64,000 bases of DNA. It comes from Frankia sp. QA3 (GTDB lineage: Bacteria > Actinomycetota > Actinomycetes > Frankiales > Frankiaceae). A program made the translations under genes and the position numbers. This document shows, piece after piece, positions 35,996 through 45,430 of this stretch (positions within the stretch are counted from its first letter, which is position 1; each line of letters starts with the position of its first letter). The notes below the pieces were generated by a model. It was not told the origin of the DNA. It did not search any database and saw nothing but the letters and a program-made list of their open reading frames with translations. The stretch lies in the NCBI RefSeq assembly GCF_000262465.1, contig NZ_CM001489.1, positions 4,657,745 to 4,721,744 of the forward strand, in the 5' to 3' direction.

Positions 35996-36610
35996 ATGGG
36001 CTTCTATGACGACCAGGTGCTGCCCCGAATCGTCGATCTCGTCCTCGGCCGGCCGGTGGAGGAGGCCAGGGCGCGCGTCGCGGCCGGGCTGTCCGGCGAG
36101 GTCCTGGAGATCGGCTTCGGGTCGGGACGCAACATCGCGCACCTTCCAGCGGGAGTCACCCGCCTGCTCGCGGTCGAACCCGCCGCCGTCGGACGCACGC
36201 TCGCCGCACCCCGCATCGCCGCCGCACCCGTCATGGTCGAGTTCATCGGCGACGACGGTCAGGCGCTGCACCTTCCGGACGCGTCGGTCGACCACGTCCT
36301 CACCACCTGGACACTGTGCACCATCCCCGACGCCGAACGGGCACTGCGCGAGATCCATCGCGTACTGCGGCCCGGCGGCACACTGCACTTCACCGAGCAC
36401 GGCCGCTCGCCCCGGCCCACCGTCGCCCGCTGGCAGGACCGGCTCACACCCGCCTGGAGCAGGATCGCCGGAGGCTGCCGCCTCAACCGCCGGATCGACG
36501 ACCTGGTCGAGAAGTCCGGACTGGCCCTGGAGTCGGCCAGCACCTATCCGATGCGCGGGACGGCCCAGCTCGCCTTCGCCTACGAGGGCATCGCGTCGAA
36601 ACCGACCTGA
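35996..36610 (+). CDS. Class I SAM-dependent methyltransferase (Methyltransf_11 type)
   Basis: This 204-residue Rossmann-fold protein has motif I E-I-G-F-G-S-G (around residues 38-44), acidic E after strand 2 (A-V-E-P), a D-D-G-Q-A-L-H-L-P-D-A-S-V-D loop, and R-V-L-R-P-G-G near 120. Small-molecule or lipid methylation is likely; the substrate is unknown. The ATG at 35996 follows GAGGAG at good spacing; the GTG one codon earlier is less likely. It is divergent from the hydrolase fragment. Confidence 0.87.
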   Translation: MGFYDDQVLPRIVDLVLGRPVEEARARVAAGLSGEVLEIGFGSGRNIAHLPAGVTRLLAVEPAAVGRTLAAPRIAAAPVMVEFIGDDGQALHLPDASVDHVLTTWTLCTIPDAERALREIHRVLRPGGTLHFTEHGRSPRPTVARWQDRLTPAWSRIAGGCRLNRRIDDLVEKSGLALESASTYPMRGTAQLAFAYEGIASKPT

Positions 36611-37463
36611 TGCCCCCAGCGCGCAGGTAGGGAGGCGCCGCCCGCGGGCGCAAGAGCAATGGTCGAGACCTCTCAACATTGCAGGACGTCAGCCTCGCGT
36701 TCAGCATCCCAGCAATGCCCCGGCGCTCCTACTGGGCGTGGGGGAACATCCGGTTTTTGAAGCCCCACAGCGTCAGCGACCATTCCGGGAAGTAGGAGCC
36801 GGCCCGGGACTTCGGAATCGCGAGATCAACGGTTCCGGCTCCGGTAGCCCACTCCCGCCTCCGGTAACCGTTACGGCGATTCGTTCGATCCGGTGCATCG
36901 AGTCCTTGGTCGTTCTCGAACGAGGATCACGCGGTGGTCGCTCTACATCACGGACCGCCGTCCCAGCGGGTCACGAGATCACCACTATCCGTGCACCACG
37001 TGCGTGGTCTCCACACCGGGCGACAACGGCCCGGCTGGCCGGGACCACTCGGTCCGCCGCCACCGCGCTGGCAGACGCACACGGCACCCACCCCCGCCCA
37101 CCAACCGCCCACCAACCGCCCAGCCGGACGGCCCCCGTCCCGCCAAGCGACGACACAGCCGAGCGGAGGCCGAGGTCGCAGCCGGATCCAGAGCTGAGGC
37201 CAGAACCGGGCCATGGACCGAAACCCCGACCGACCAGAGCGAGGACCGAAGCCGAGGCCCGGGGCGGAGGCGGGAGGCCCATGCCGGCGGCGCGTCGGGT
37301 ATTCCTGGCAAAGCCGGTCTTTAGCCGATGGTAACCATTCTCACAGTCCGCCCGCCCCTCTGTTCGTCCGACAGGGGACGAGTAAAGGTATCGGAGGGGA
37401 AGTCCGCAGTTCCACACCCCGATCTATGCCACGGATTCCGCACGCCTAAATCAGAAGGTATTG
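36611..37463. other. Long intergenic region, no gene seen
   Basis: This is about 850 bp. Open frames on both strands are arginine/proline-rich and lack ribosome binding sites and third-position bias. A short cccaccaaccg-type repeat occurs near 37090-37120. The last 140 bp are less GC-rich and should hold the promoter of the MFS gene at 37464. The region may contain remnants of a lost gene. Confidence 0.5.
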
Positions 37464-38966
37464 ATGCGTCAAGGTCCTCTTGCTGGCAGATACGCGGCGT
37501 CCGCAGCCATGGTGATATTCGCGCTTGTTCCCTATCTGGCCCTGTCAGCCGCGCTCGACCCGTTGGCGCCGATCGTCGCCAGGCAGCTGCACATGAGCGC
37601 GCAGACGATGAGCATCAGCTCGGGCCTGGGCAACGCGGCCTACGCGCTGGGGACGGTGCTCGCCGTCCAGCTGGGTCTGCACCTGCCGCAACGGCGGATG
37701 CTGCTCGGCTACGCGGTCCTGCTCGTCGTCGGATCAGTGCTGACGGCGGCGGCGCAGGACGCGGCCATGTTCATCATCGGCCACCTGTTGCAGGGCCTGG
37801 CCACCAGCATGCTGCTGATCGCCGCGGCCCCTGCGCTGGCGATCGGCTACCCGCGCGAGCGGCTGCGCACCACCGTCATGATCATGAATATGGGGATCTT
37901 CGGCGCGGTCGCGCTCGGCCCGTTCATCGGTGGTCTGCAGGCTGACGCCGATGCCTGGCGACCGCTGTTCTGGATCGTCACCGGGATCTCGGTGCTGGCG
38001 CTGCTGCTGGTCGTGCTCACCTTCGAGGACGCACCGCCGGCGAACCCCGACGCCCCGCGCGACCTGCCGGCGATCGCGCTGGCCGCGGTCGGCAGCCTGG
38101 CGGCCTTCCTGGGCGCGTCCGAACTGACCAGCCACAGCATCCTGGACGTCGAGGTGATCGCGCCGCTGCTCGGCGGTCTGGCACTGATCGTCGTCCTCGT
38201 CGTCTACCAGTTCCGGGCCGCGCAGCCGCTGCTGATGGTCCGGGAGATGCTCACCAGCTCGATCCCGGTCGCGGGCGTGGTGATCGCGCTGTTCGCCGCG
38301 GCGGCGTCGGTGTCCGCGACGGCACTGACCGCCGCGGTGCTCTCGGAGACCTACGGCCCGGTGCGCGTCGGGCTGCTCTACCTGCCCGAACTCGGCGGCG
38401 CGGTGATCGCCGCGGTCCTGTTCGGCTTCGTCATCACCCGGCGCGCCGTGCACTACCTGCCGTTCGTGGGCATGATCCTGCTCGCCGCCGGAATCCTGGT
38501 CTTCTGGTTCGCGATGCCGGCGAGCCAGCCGCTGGCGCTGGTCGGCTCGGGACTGACCGGGCTCGCCCTCGGCGCCACGGTCGCCCCGGCGTTGTTCGTG
38601 GCCGGTTTCTCCCTGCCGTCCGCCAACCTGCAACGCGTGTTCGCCCTGGTCGAACTGCTACGTGCGGTTGCGGCCTTCATGATCGCGCCGATCTTCGCCC
38701 ATTTCGCGGCCACGGTAACCGGCGACCTCAACGAGGGAACGAACATCGCCCTGTGGATCGGTCTTGGCCTGGCCCTCGCCGGCGCTGCCATCGGCGCCGC
38801 GATCTACGCCCTGAGCGGTGCCCGCCCGCAGGCTCCCGACGTCGACACGTTCCTGGGTGCCCTGCGTCCGGCCTGGTATTCGCCCCCGCTGCTGGCCAGA
38901 GTCCGCCGAACTTCCCATATCGGTGATCTGGACATCGCCCTCCCCGTCCCGGAAAGCATCGACTGA
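37464..38966 (+). CDS. MFS transporter, 12-14 TM
   Basis: This 500-residue membrane protein has an A-L-D-P-L-A-P-I-V segment in helix 1, a G-H-L-L-Q-G-L-A-T-S helix and the G-P-F-I-G-G-L motif C-like helix 5, consistent with drug:H+ antiport-type MFS carriers. A soluble tail of about 50 residues ends in charged and aromatic residues. The ATG at 37464 follows AGAAGG; the TTG one codon earlier is an alternative. A universal stress protein gene begins two bases after its stop, so the two share a transcript. Confidence 0.87.
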   Translation: MRQGPLAGRYAASAAMVIFALVPYLALSAALDPLAPIVARQLHMSAQTMSISSGLGNAAYALGTVLAVQLGLHLPQRRMLLGYAVLLVVGSVLTAAAQDAAMFIIGHLLQGLATSMLLIAAAPALAIGYPRERLRTTVMIMNMGIFGAVALGPFIGGLQADADAWRPLFWIVTGISVLALLLVVLTFEDAPPANPDAPRDLPAIALAAVGSLAAFLGASELTSHSILDVEVIAPLLGGLALIVVLVVYQFRAAQPLLMVREMLTSSIPVAGVVIALFAAAASVSATALTAAVLSETYGPVRVGLLYLPELGGAVIAAVLFGFVITRRAVHYLPFVGMILLAAGILVFWFAMPASQPLALVGSGLTGLALGATVAPALFVAGFSLPSANLQRVFALVELLRAVAAFMIAPIFAHFAATVTGDLNEGTNIALWIGLGLALAGAAIGAAIYALSGARPQAPDVDTFLGALRPAWYSPPLLARVRRTSHIGDLDIALPVPESID

Positions 38967-38967
38967 C

Positions 38968-39480
38968 ATGTCCTCACCCCACACTGATGCCGACTCCGAC
39001 TCCGACTCCGACGCCGTGCAGCCCGGTGCCCGAGCCGGCCGCCCCGGCCCGGTGCTGTTCGCCTACGACGGCAGTGACGTCGCCGGCCACGCCATCCAGT
39101 ACGCCGCCACGCAGCTTCCGCCCGGACGCGAGGTGCTCGTCCTGTGCGCCTGGCAGCCGGCCGATGTCGGCTTCACCCCGGTCGGCTCGCAGCATTTCGA
39201 CGCGAACAATGCCGCCGAGGTCGAGAAGGCCGCCGCCGACATCGCCGCGCACGGTGCCCACCTCGCGGACGCCGCCGGATTCCGCGCCCAGAGCGCCACC
39301 GTCCAGGCGGCACCGACCTGGAAAGGCATCATCGCCACCGCCGCCGAGCGCCAGGCGGACCTCATCGTTCTCGGCGCCCACCGGCACTCGCGGCTGGCCG
39401 GCCACCTGCTCGGCAGCGTGGCCACCTCCGTCGTCGCCCACGCCCCCGGCGCCGTCCTGGTCGTCCACCAGCGCGACTGA
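38968..39480 (+). CDS. Universal stress protein (UspA family)
   Basis: This 170-residue protein has an Asp/Ser repeat tail (residues 8-15, encoded by a 6-bp tandem repeat), then the Usp fold: F-A-Y-D-G-S-D-V-A (around 31-39) and the ATP-binding tail G-A-x-x-H-S-R-x-x-x-x-L-L-G-S-V, followed by V-L-V-V-H. ATP-binding Usp proteins act as cytosolic stress sensors. It is co-transcribed with the MFS gene (1-bp gap). Confidence 0.9.
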   Translation: MSSPHTDADSDSDSDAVQPGARAGRPGPVLFAYDGSDVAGHAIQYAATQLPPGREVLVLCAWQPADVGFTPVGSQHFDANNAAEVEKAAADIAAHGAHLADAAGFRAQSATVQAAPTWKGIIATAAERQADLIVLGAHRHSRLAGHLLGSVATSVVAHAPGAVLVVHQRD

Positions 39481-39509
39481 TCCGGGCCGGTCAGCGCAGG
39501 CAGTCACAA

Positions 39510-39548
39510 GAAGCGGCACAGCCCCGCACCCTGGAGGGGGTGCGGGGC
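39510..39548. terminator. Strong hairpin, bidirectional terminator candidate (repeat copy A)
   Basis: An 11-bp perfect GC stem (gccccgcaccc/gggtgcggggc) with a short loop lies between the convergent universal stress gene and PemK-like gene. Including its left flank it is nearly identical to the hairpin at 48764-48803. Confidence 0.7.
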
Positions 39549-39645
39549 CTTCCTGCCGCCCGTCTCCATGGCAGGGTCGGGCTTGGCGACCTGCACGGGA
39601 AGGGTGTTCTGATCCAGTGAGAGGCCGATCGAACCCGACCAGCAC

Positions 39646-40296
39646 CTAGCGCCAGCCGTAGCGCTGATGCAGCCGGTCCGTGACCCGCTCGAACGGCTCG
39701 CGCGGCAGGGCCGTCGACTCTCGGCGCATCCCGCCCTCGTGCACCCGGATCACCCGGTCCAGGTTGACCCAGGACGGTCGGCGCTCGCTGTCCCACCCGC
39801 CCGCGCCGACGGGCACAAAATCGCCCTCGCCGTCATGGTCCTTGCTGGTGAGCTGCACGGCCAGGTAGGTGCCCGCGGCTTCGACGGCCACCACGAGCAC
39901 CGGCCGATCCTTGCCCCGCCCGTCGTTCTCCTCGAACGGCACCCACGTCCAGACGATCTCACCGGGATCCGGAGCCCCGTCCGACTGCGGCGCGTAGCTC
40001 ATCCGCACCGGTCCGATGCGACCCGGATCCACCTCCGTGGTGGCATCCGGCCCGAACTCGCCCGGCGAGACCTCCGCATGCGCACGGGACGACCGCGCCC
40101 GCTCCCGGGCCGGGTGACTGCGCGCGGCTGCCCCCGAAGACGAAGGGGAGGCGGAAGAGGGGGACGGAGCCTTCGGTGTTGGTGCCGACCGCCGCCGACC
40201 CTCCCGTCCCGCCTCCCGCGACGGTGCCTCACCCTGGCGGCGGCCGCTCCCCACCAGGTCGGAGACGATCTTGACCAGATCCCCCAGCAATCCCAT
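39646..40296 (-). CDS. PemK/MazF-like protein with long N-terminal linker
   Basis: This 216-residue protein has an N-terminal amphipathic helix (L-L-G-D-L-V-K-I-V-S-D-L-V) and a Ser/Pro/Arg-rich linker to about residue 95. The PemK/MazF-like domain follows, with G-E-I-V-W-T-W-V-P-F-E, then R-P-V-L-V-V-A, then V-x-L-T-S-K and a C-terminal helix. MazF-type proteins are usually endoribonucleases. Here no antitoxin gene is adjacent, and the long linker is unusual, so it may be a domesticated or regulatory member. The ATG at 40296 is preferred over the extended frame to 40350. Confidence 0.72.
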   Translation of the reverse strand: MGLLGDLVKIVSDLVGSGRRQGEAPSREAGREGRRRSAPTPKAPSPSSASPSSSGAAARSHPARERARSSRAHAEVSPGEFGPDATTEVDPGRIGPVRMSYAPQSDGAPDPGEIVWTWVPFEENDGRGKDRPVLVVAVEAAGTYLAVQLTSKDHDGEGDFVPVGAGGWDSERRPSWVNLDRVIRVHEGGMRRESTALPREPFERVTDRLHQRYGWR

Positions 40297-40458
40297 GCCG
40301 CCACAATAATTGGCCGCCGCTGCTGCATTCGGAGGGTTCGTTCGGCGCACGTCAAGGCACTCGACGGCGGTCAGACGGCGGTCACGAGTTCGGTGGACAT
40401 GACGACAAGCCGAAGTTGCGGCTCACCATCGCCGGCGATCTCGTAGTGGCGAGATCGG

Positions 40459-40899
40459 CTACTGGCCGCGGTCGCCGCGCCGTTTCGCCAGCTCGATCGT
40501 GACTCGCTGGCCCGGCCCGGTGGAGCTGGCGACCTCGCCGGCCAGCGCGCTCAGGACGGTCCAGGCGAACGTGTCCTTCGACGGCGGCTCGCCGTCGAGG
40601 CTGTCGACCGAGACGGTCACCCGCAGGCGGCCGGGCGACAGCGTGAAGACGCACTCCAGGGCCGATCCCGGGACCGCGGAGACCAGCAGCAGGGCGCAGG
40701 CCTCGTCCACGGCGATCCGCAGGTCCTCGATGTCGTCAAGCGTGAAATCCGCCCGCGCGGCCAAAGACGCGGTCGTGGTGCGCAGGACGACCAGGTAAGC
40801 ACTGGCGGCAGGAATGGTGAGCCGCACGAGGTCGCGCAGGCCTCCACCGCGGACGTCGCCGGAGTTACCCGTGCCATCGGCCGACGGCGTCGGATCCAC
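40459..40899 (-). CDS. RsbW-like anti-sigma factor ATPase
   Basis: This 146-residue protein has the GHKL ATPase pattern of anti-sigma kinases: V-R-L-T-I-P-A, an L-x-x-A-R-A-D-F-T segment, the N-box-like helix D-I-E-D-L-R-I-A-V-D-E-A-C (around residues 56-68) and a later L-x-V-T-V-S-V-D strand. The G-boxes are weak, as often in UsfX-type proteins. These proteins bind a SigF/SigB-type sigma factor; none is adjacent. A candidate SigB-like promoter elsewhere in the window (23244) could be in the same regulon. Confidence 0.78.
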   Translation of the reverse strand: MDPTPSADGTGNSGDVRGGGLRDLVRLTIPAASAYLVVLRTTTASLAARADFTLDDIEDLRIAVDEACALLLVSAVPGSALECVFTLSPGRLRVTVSVDSLDGEPPSKDTFAWTVLSALAGEVASSTGPGQRVTIELAKRRGDRGQ

Positions 40900-41372
40900 G
40901 TTCTACCCCCAGTGCTGGGTCGTTCGTTCCCGCGGCTGAAGAGACTCGTCGCCGGCGTTGAGTGCGACTTGTCTGCTGCCCGCCGGGCACGTACCCGCCC
41001 AGTGGGTCATTGCCCACATCATCCCGCCAACACCCTGCCGATTCGCCGCGGGACTCTCACTGAGCAGCACGGCGCGACGCGCCGGCGAGCACGGCCCGCC
41101 AAGGTTGCCGCGCAGCCGTCGCGCGGCGCGTGCCATGTGGGGGCGCTCGATCTCAGAACGAGGGATCTGGCAACCCCCACCGGCTGGTTCGCCCGAGGAA
41201 CTCCGGCCAACTCCAGTACCTGGCGGGCCACCGTCGGCCGACGAAACCACGACGCGTGCTGTTGTGGCTGGCCGTGCGGGGGTGCTTTCGGGCCGGAGGC
41301 CGCTTTTCGAGGACTGCGCCTACTTCCGCGGTCTTGAGAAGCGGCGCAGCGGTAGACCCTCCAGGACCGGCA
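40900..41372. other. Intergenic region, no gene seen
   Basis: About 470 bp lie between the anti-sigma start and the protease 3' end. Open frames here are out-of-bias shadows. It presumably carries the anti-sigma promoter near 40900-41000. I could not assign elements. Confidence 0.45.
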
Positions 41373-42590
41373 TTAGCCGCCCAGGATCTCGACCCCCAGC
41401 AGAGTCCTCCAGGCCGAGACCGGGGTGTAGGCCCACAGACTCTGGTTCCCGCCGTAGGAGCCAGTGATGAGCCCGCGGGCATAGATGTTGGGCCCCGTGT
41501 CCGCAGTGGTCCCGCCATGGTTGTACACGGGGCCGCCGCTGTCGCCGGGGATTGGCTGGAAGCCAGGCGAGTACACCACGATCAGCTTGCAGATCGTCTT
41601 CCTGCTATCCATGAAGTAAAGGCACTGGTCGGTGGCGTTGATGGTTCCGCCGCAGTGCTCACCGGTGTACGACCCGTCGCTGCACACCTTGTTGCCACCC
41701 ACCTGACTCGAGATCCAGCCCTTCACCGGGCTCGAGCCATTCGAGGTGGTATATACCCGCCCGGCCGCGCTCGCCGGGTAGGTCGTCACAAGCTGGGCAT
41801 CCGTCGGTCCCCCTTCGGTGTAGTTACCGACATATGTTATGCCGTAGCCATTTCCACCCTGCTTGAAAGTTCCGTACCCGCAGTGGGCCGCGGTCGTGTT
41901 GAACGTCCGGTCCCCGTTCGACGGCTCAAAGACACTGAAACCCGAGGTGCATGGGCCGACCGGGCCGACGATTCTGTCACCGCCATACCAGGGGGCCACA
42001 TCCACGATCCTGTCGGCAGTCTGGGTCCATCCGGCATCCTGGGTCAGTTCCACATCAGCCAGTCCACCGAGAAGCGAGGAAATCCTCTGCTGAACTGCTT
42101 GCGTCAGCTCCGCCACGCCGATGTGCAGGCGGTTCGTCTTAACGTCCACACCCCAGTTACTGAGGCCGGCGCCACCCGCCTGCAGCGACGCTATGTTCTT
42201 GGTGACGAGATCACGCTTGGCTTCGAGCGCCACCAGGGAATACGCGGCCGGCGCGGTCTTGACCGACACCGTTCCAGCGCTGATCGAGGGCCTGGCTGCC
42301 CTTGATTTCACTGAGACGCAATCTGCGCGGTCCACGATGTGGACGGTCAGCTCGGCGGTGCCAGACTGTTCCAGCCCGCCGTAGCAGGACGAATCCGAGC
42401 TGCGGAGTTGGTTACCCAGATCCGCTGACGCCCCGCCCAGCGAGTCGGCGATTTCTGGTGCCGCTCGGAGTGCCTGGCCAGACGTGCTTACGGCGGGTTT
42501 ATCCTGCGGCTCGGCGGACGCCCCTGTCGCCAGTCCGAACATGGCCATGATCACAAGAAATACCATGAGTGCCGGTCGACGTATGTGCAC
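41373..42590 (-). CDS. Secreted S1-family (chymotrypsin/streptogrisin-like) serine protease
   Basis: This 405-residue preproprotein has a signal peptide of about 26 residues (basic start, hydrophobic core, A-S-A cleavage). A pro-region of about 175 residues is followed by a protease domain with His236 (T-A-A-H-C), Asp264 (P-T-D-A-Q-L) and Ser351 (G-D-S-G-G-P), the complete catalytic triad. Eight cysteines suggest several disulfides. It is preferably started at the GTG at 42590 behind a G-rich ribosome binding site rather than 42644. It is an extracellular endopeptidase, probably self-processed. A small inverted repeat at 42639-42656 lies in its promoter region. Confidence 0.88.
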   Translation of the reverse strand: MHIRRPALMVFLVIMAMFGLATGASAEPQDKPAVSTSGQALRAAPEIADSLGGASADLGNQLRSSDSSCYGGLEQSGTAELTVHIVDRADCVSVKSRAARPSISAGTVSVKTAPAAYSLVALEAKRDLVTKNIASLQAGGAGLSNWGVDVKTNRLHIGVAELTQAVQQRISSLLGGLADVELTQDAGWTQTADRIVDVAPWYGGDRIVGPVGPCTSGFSVFEPSNGDRTFNTTAAHCGYGTFKQGGNGYGITYVGNYTEGGPTDAQLVTTYPASAAGRVYTTSNGSSPVKGWISSQVGGNKVCSDGSYTGEHCGGTINATDQCLYFMDSRKTICKLIVVYSPGFQPIPGDSGGPVYNHGGTTADTGPNIYARGLITGSYGGNQSLWAYTPVSAWRTLLGVEILGG

Positions 42591-43274
42591 GCACTGCCCC
42601 CCTTGGATGGACGCCCTGGCGGGACCAGATGCTTCCCCTGCCACACATTAGTGGCAAGTAGTAGCCGTGAGTGACGGTGGCCGCCTTGCCTCGCCGTCAA
42701 CCTGACGCGTCATCAGGATCCTGGAACCGATAGGCGCCCTGACCACGTGTACTGCGAGGACTCCCTTCGTACACGGCGCACAAGAGCGCCTTCCATGATC
42801 TTTCGATGCGGCCACAACACACGAAGGGGGGGCCAAAGAATATTGGGCTGAATACCGATCGTAACGACAGACGGCACTGACTCCGGCGAGGTTCCGACCA
42901 CCTGGCCGCTATCAGGCCGGACGGCGGCGAGCCTCGGATTATGTGCCGTCGTGGGCCCCTCACCAGGGCGAATTCCGTCGAAGGCGCCTGCCCGCGAGGA
43001 GGTCGTACCTGGCTGGAGACAGCCCTGGCCGCGGAGACCGGTAGGCCAGCCCCGGAGGCGCAGCAGATCGACAGCGAAAGACCCGAACTCTGTGCACTCT
43101 CCGCCGTCGTCCGCCACATCGACACCGACCACTCACGACAGCAGGACGATCAGACCGACGGCAGTCGGGCTATGCTGCACTGCAAGCTCGAGGCGCTACC
43201 AGGCTGTCCAGGCCGATCACGCCGCAGACGTACAACACACCGCAGGAACGATCTGTCGAGATCCGAGGATGACG
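42591..43274. other. Divergent promoter region
   Basis: About 680 bp contain no gene with coding bias. There is an inverted repeat tgccac-N6-gtggca at 42639-42656, about 50 bp before the protease start, suitable as an operator. The stretch 42820-42870 is less GC-rich. Confidence 0.45.
42639..42656. promoter_or_regulatory. Inverted repeat upstream of protease
   Basis: Perfect 6-bp arms tgccac/gtggca around acatta lie 49-66 bp before the protease GTG. This is a possible repressor site, with no factor assigned. Confidence 0.4.
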
Positions 43275-43751
43275 ATGACCGACAGCCGTGCTCGTGATGT
43301 TCCGGTGACCTCGCCAAAATTCGAGGGAAGGCTCGGGCTGGACTGGTTGGAACCGCCCAGCCTTCTGGTTCTGCGCCATCCCGTGGATCTGCACCTGAGG
43401 CTGAAGAACATCAGCCACGAGACGCTGAACGTCGTTCGTGCCCGCGATGCCGCCGTGGCGCTTCTCTCCGTCGGCGGTGATTCCCTGGTGGCCGGCGCCG
43501 GCGGCTTCTTCGCGCTCGGCGAGGAGACCACGATGCGGCCCGGAGATTCAGCCGACGTGCCAGCTCACGGCCACTTCGGCCATGATGGCTCCGCGTCAGG
43601 CCACCCCTCGGCGGGCAGCTACCTCATGGTGGCATGTCTGCACGTCGGCATCCGACAGGAAAGCGGCTGGAAATATGTCAGCGGCATGGTGGTGAGTCGA
43701 CCGGCGCCGATAAAACTTGGTGTCTTCTCGGCAGAGGGCGAGAGTACTTAA
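43275..43751 (+). CDS. Hypothetical protein, beta-sandwich-like
   Basis: This 158-residue soluble protein has no signal peptide. Strand-rich segments such as L-V-L-R-H-P-V-D-L-H-L-R-L-K-N-I-S-H-E-T-L-N-V, with a V-P-A-H-G-H-F-G-H-D-G turn, resemble immunoglobulin-like or BsuPI-type beta sandwiches, but no family is certain. Two ATGs (43269 and 43275) are possible; the second has CGAGG at better spacing. Its stop lies within a 14-bp perfect palindrome. Confidence 0.6.
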   Translation: MTDSRARDVPVTSPKFEGRLGLDWLEPPSLLVLRHPVDLHLRLKNISHETLNVVRARDAAVALLSVGGDSLVAGAGGFFALGEETTMRPGDSADVPAHGHFGHDGSASGHPSAGSYLMVACLHVGIRQESGWKYVSGMVVSRPAPIKLGVFSAEGEST

Positions 43752-43757
43752 GTACTG
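43744..43757. other. 14-bp perfect palindrome overlapping a stop codon
   Basis: agtacttaagtact is a perfect palindrome including the TAA of the preceding gene. It is AT-rich against a GC-rich background, so chance is less likely. It may be a protein-binding site or a small terminator. Confidence 0.35.
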
Positions 43758-43971
43758 TAACCGTCCTCCACGATCTGCGGCACCTACCTGACACTGCTGC
43801 TGAACCGTGGGGTCCACCCCCGTTGCAGTACAAGTGCAGTACGGCTCGGCCCGCGGTTGCACTCACGGAGCGTGCAACCAGACGACTGACCGGAGCGCGG
43901 TGGCCGGTCCCGTCCGCTCGTGACGTCGCAGAGTCCGTTTCCCACTGGGACCGGGATTGGATGGCTAGCCC

Positions 43972-44337
43972 GTGCCTTGGCGTCCGCGGCTCGAGTCGCC
44001 CGAGCCCCACCCGCGGTTGGGGCGGTACAGCCATCGAGTCGCATGGATCTTCGATGGTCCCAACCCGATCGGGTATCTGCTCGTCGTGCCGGACGTCTAC
44101 TCGATACAGACGGGCGGTGCCCTGTGGTGGAGGCGGTGGTCCGAGGGTCGCCATGGAGCGACGCTCTACCTGGCGCTGCCGGGCACCCGATTTCCGTTCA
44201 CGGACACGATCGTGTGGCCCGACGACCTCTCCGAGGAACTCGACGACTGGGACCTCGGTCGCTTCCAACTTGTCGACGAGACCTACGACCTGCGGTGGCT
44301 CGACGAGGACGAGTCCCGCAGCCTCATCCGATCATGA
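43972..44337 (+). CDS. Hypothetical protein, aromatic-rich
   Basis: This 121-residue protein starts from a GTG and is rich in Trp, Asp and Glu. A V-A-W-I-F-D-G-P strand, a W-W-R-R-W segment and an acidic C-terminal half (D-D-L-S-E-E-L-D-D-W-D-L) stand out. Codon bias supports it. I do not recognise the family. The start is uncertain because no strong ribosome binding site is seen. Confidence 0.5.
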   Translation: MPWRPRLESPEPHPRLGRYSHRVAWIFDGPNPIGYLLVVPDVYSIQTGGALWWRRWSEGRHGATLYLALPGTRFPFTDTIVWPDDLSEELDDWDLGRFQLVDETYDLRWLDEDESRSLIRS

Positions 44338-44395
44338 CCGAAACGCGAGGACACCGTCAGATTTCGATTCCGTTCGCGGTGGCTCGACGAGGGCA

Positions 44396-45430
44396 TCACA
44401 GGGGCATCGCGTCAGTCAAGTAGACGCCGCCGATCCGGTCGGTGCCGCGGTAGACGTATCGTCCTGTCCACCCCCTCGCCGACCCCCGGTAGTAGGACTC
44501 CATGGCGAGGGCGGAGGAGGCGGTCACCGATCCGGTCATCTTCTGCCCGGCGCCGGCACCGGCGATAACCTTGAAATTGATGTGATGTGCACGGTCGACG
44601 GCTGGCCAGGCCAGATACAGGCGGTCACCGCTGAACGCCAGGGCGGGGCTCTGGGAGCTCCGTTCGGCTTTCCCACGGGTCTCCACCCGCTGAACGCGCC
44701 TGCGGTCCAGCAACTCGCCGAAATCGCGATAGCCACAGTAGGTGAAGTACAGGTAGCCTTCGGCGTCCCGCCAGCAGACGTAGAGCCGGGGCCCTCCGTC
44801 CGGCCAGGAGACGCCCGGGTCGCCCGCCAGGGCGGGCGCCGACGGGGTGCGCCAGGGCAGGGTCACCGGACGTCCCCCCAGGGCGGCGACGTTGACCCGG
44901 CCGTCGGGCGCGCCGCCCCCGAGACCGCCGCCGCCGGCCCACCCGACGATGACGGCGTTGTCGTGCCGGGTGAGGGCAACCCCACCGAGGCACGTGTGAC
45001 TGCTCGCGGGGAACAGGTCGAAGGTCGCGCCGTTGGCCGACCGGCCGAGGTTGAGCCGCCGGGTGCGGTCGTAGTAGTGCGTCCAGGCGAGGGTGAGGCT
45101 GGTGCTCATGCCAGTGCCGTCCCAGGCGAGGCCGAGGGCGTCGCCGGTCCGGTAGGGCAGCACCCGTGGATGCACCAGGTCGTTGCCGTGAGCAATATTG
45201 ATCAGATGGTTGGGGGTGCCCGCGCCGTAGCCACCGCCGCCCGCGAAGGCGATCTGGAACGGCTGCCCGGACGGCCCGGGGCCGACGATGGCGGGGGCCG
45301 CGACAGTCGTCCCGATGAGCGTCGCCGTCGCCGCTGCCGCCGCTGCCGGGGTGAGTCCGGCTGTCGAGACGAGCGCGCCTGCCGTCGCCACGGACGCGGC
45401 GGTCAGGACCTGCCTGCGGGAAAGCTCCAT
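44396..45430 (-). CDS. Tat-exported secreted protein of unknown function
   Basis: This 344-residue protein begins with a twin-arginine signal (S-R-R-Q-V-L, residues 4-9) and an alanine-rich hydrophobic stretch to about residue 35, so it is exported folded. The mature part has several repeats of short blades with A-F-A-G-G-G-G-Y-G, L-G-L-A-W-D-G-T-G, V-G-W-A-G-G-G-G-L-G and L-Y-L-A-W motifs. These look like a beta-propeller of about five to six blades, as in carbohydrate-binding or lectin-like proteins (inference). It is divergent from the histidine kinase at 45642. Confidence 0.75.
   Translation of the reverse strand: MELSRRQVLTAASVATAGALVSTAGLTPAAAAAATATLIGTTVAAPAIVGPGPSGQPFQIAFAGGGGYGAGTPNHLINIAHGNDLVHPRVLPYRTGDALGLAWDGTGMSTSLTLAWTHYYDRTRRLNLGRSANGATFDLFPASSHTCLGGVALTRHDNAVIVGWAGGGGLGGGAPDGRVNVAALGGRPVTLPWRTPSAPALAGDPGVSWPDGGPRLYVCWRDAEGYLYFTYCGYRDFGELLDRRRVQRVETRGKAERSSQSPALAFSGDRLYLAWPAVDRAHHINFKVIAGAGAGQKMTGSVTASSALAMESYYRGSARGWTGRYVYRGTDRIGGVYLTDAMPL

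Noticed and set aside
38985..39010. 6-bp tandem repeat as a possible CRISPR or satellite
   Set aside because: A short in-frame Asp/Ser repeat within the universal stress gene, without spacers.
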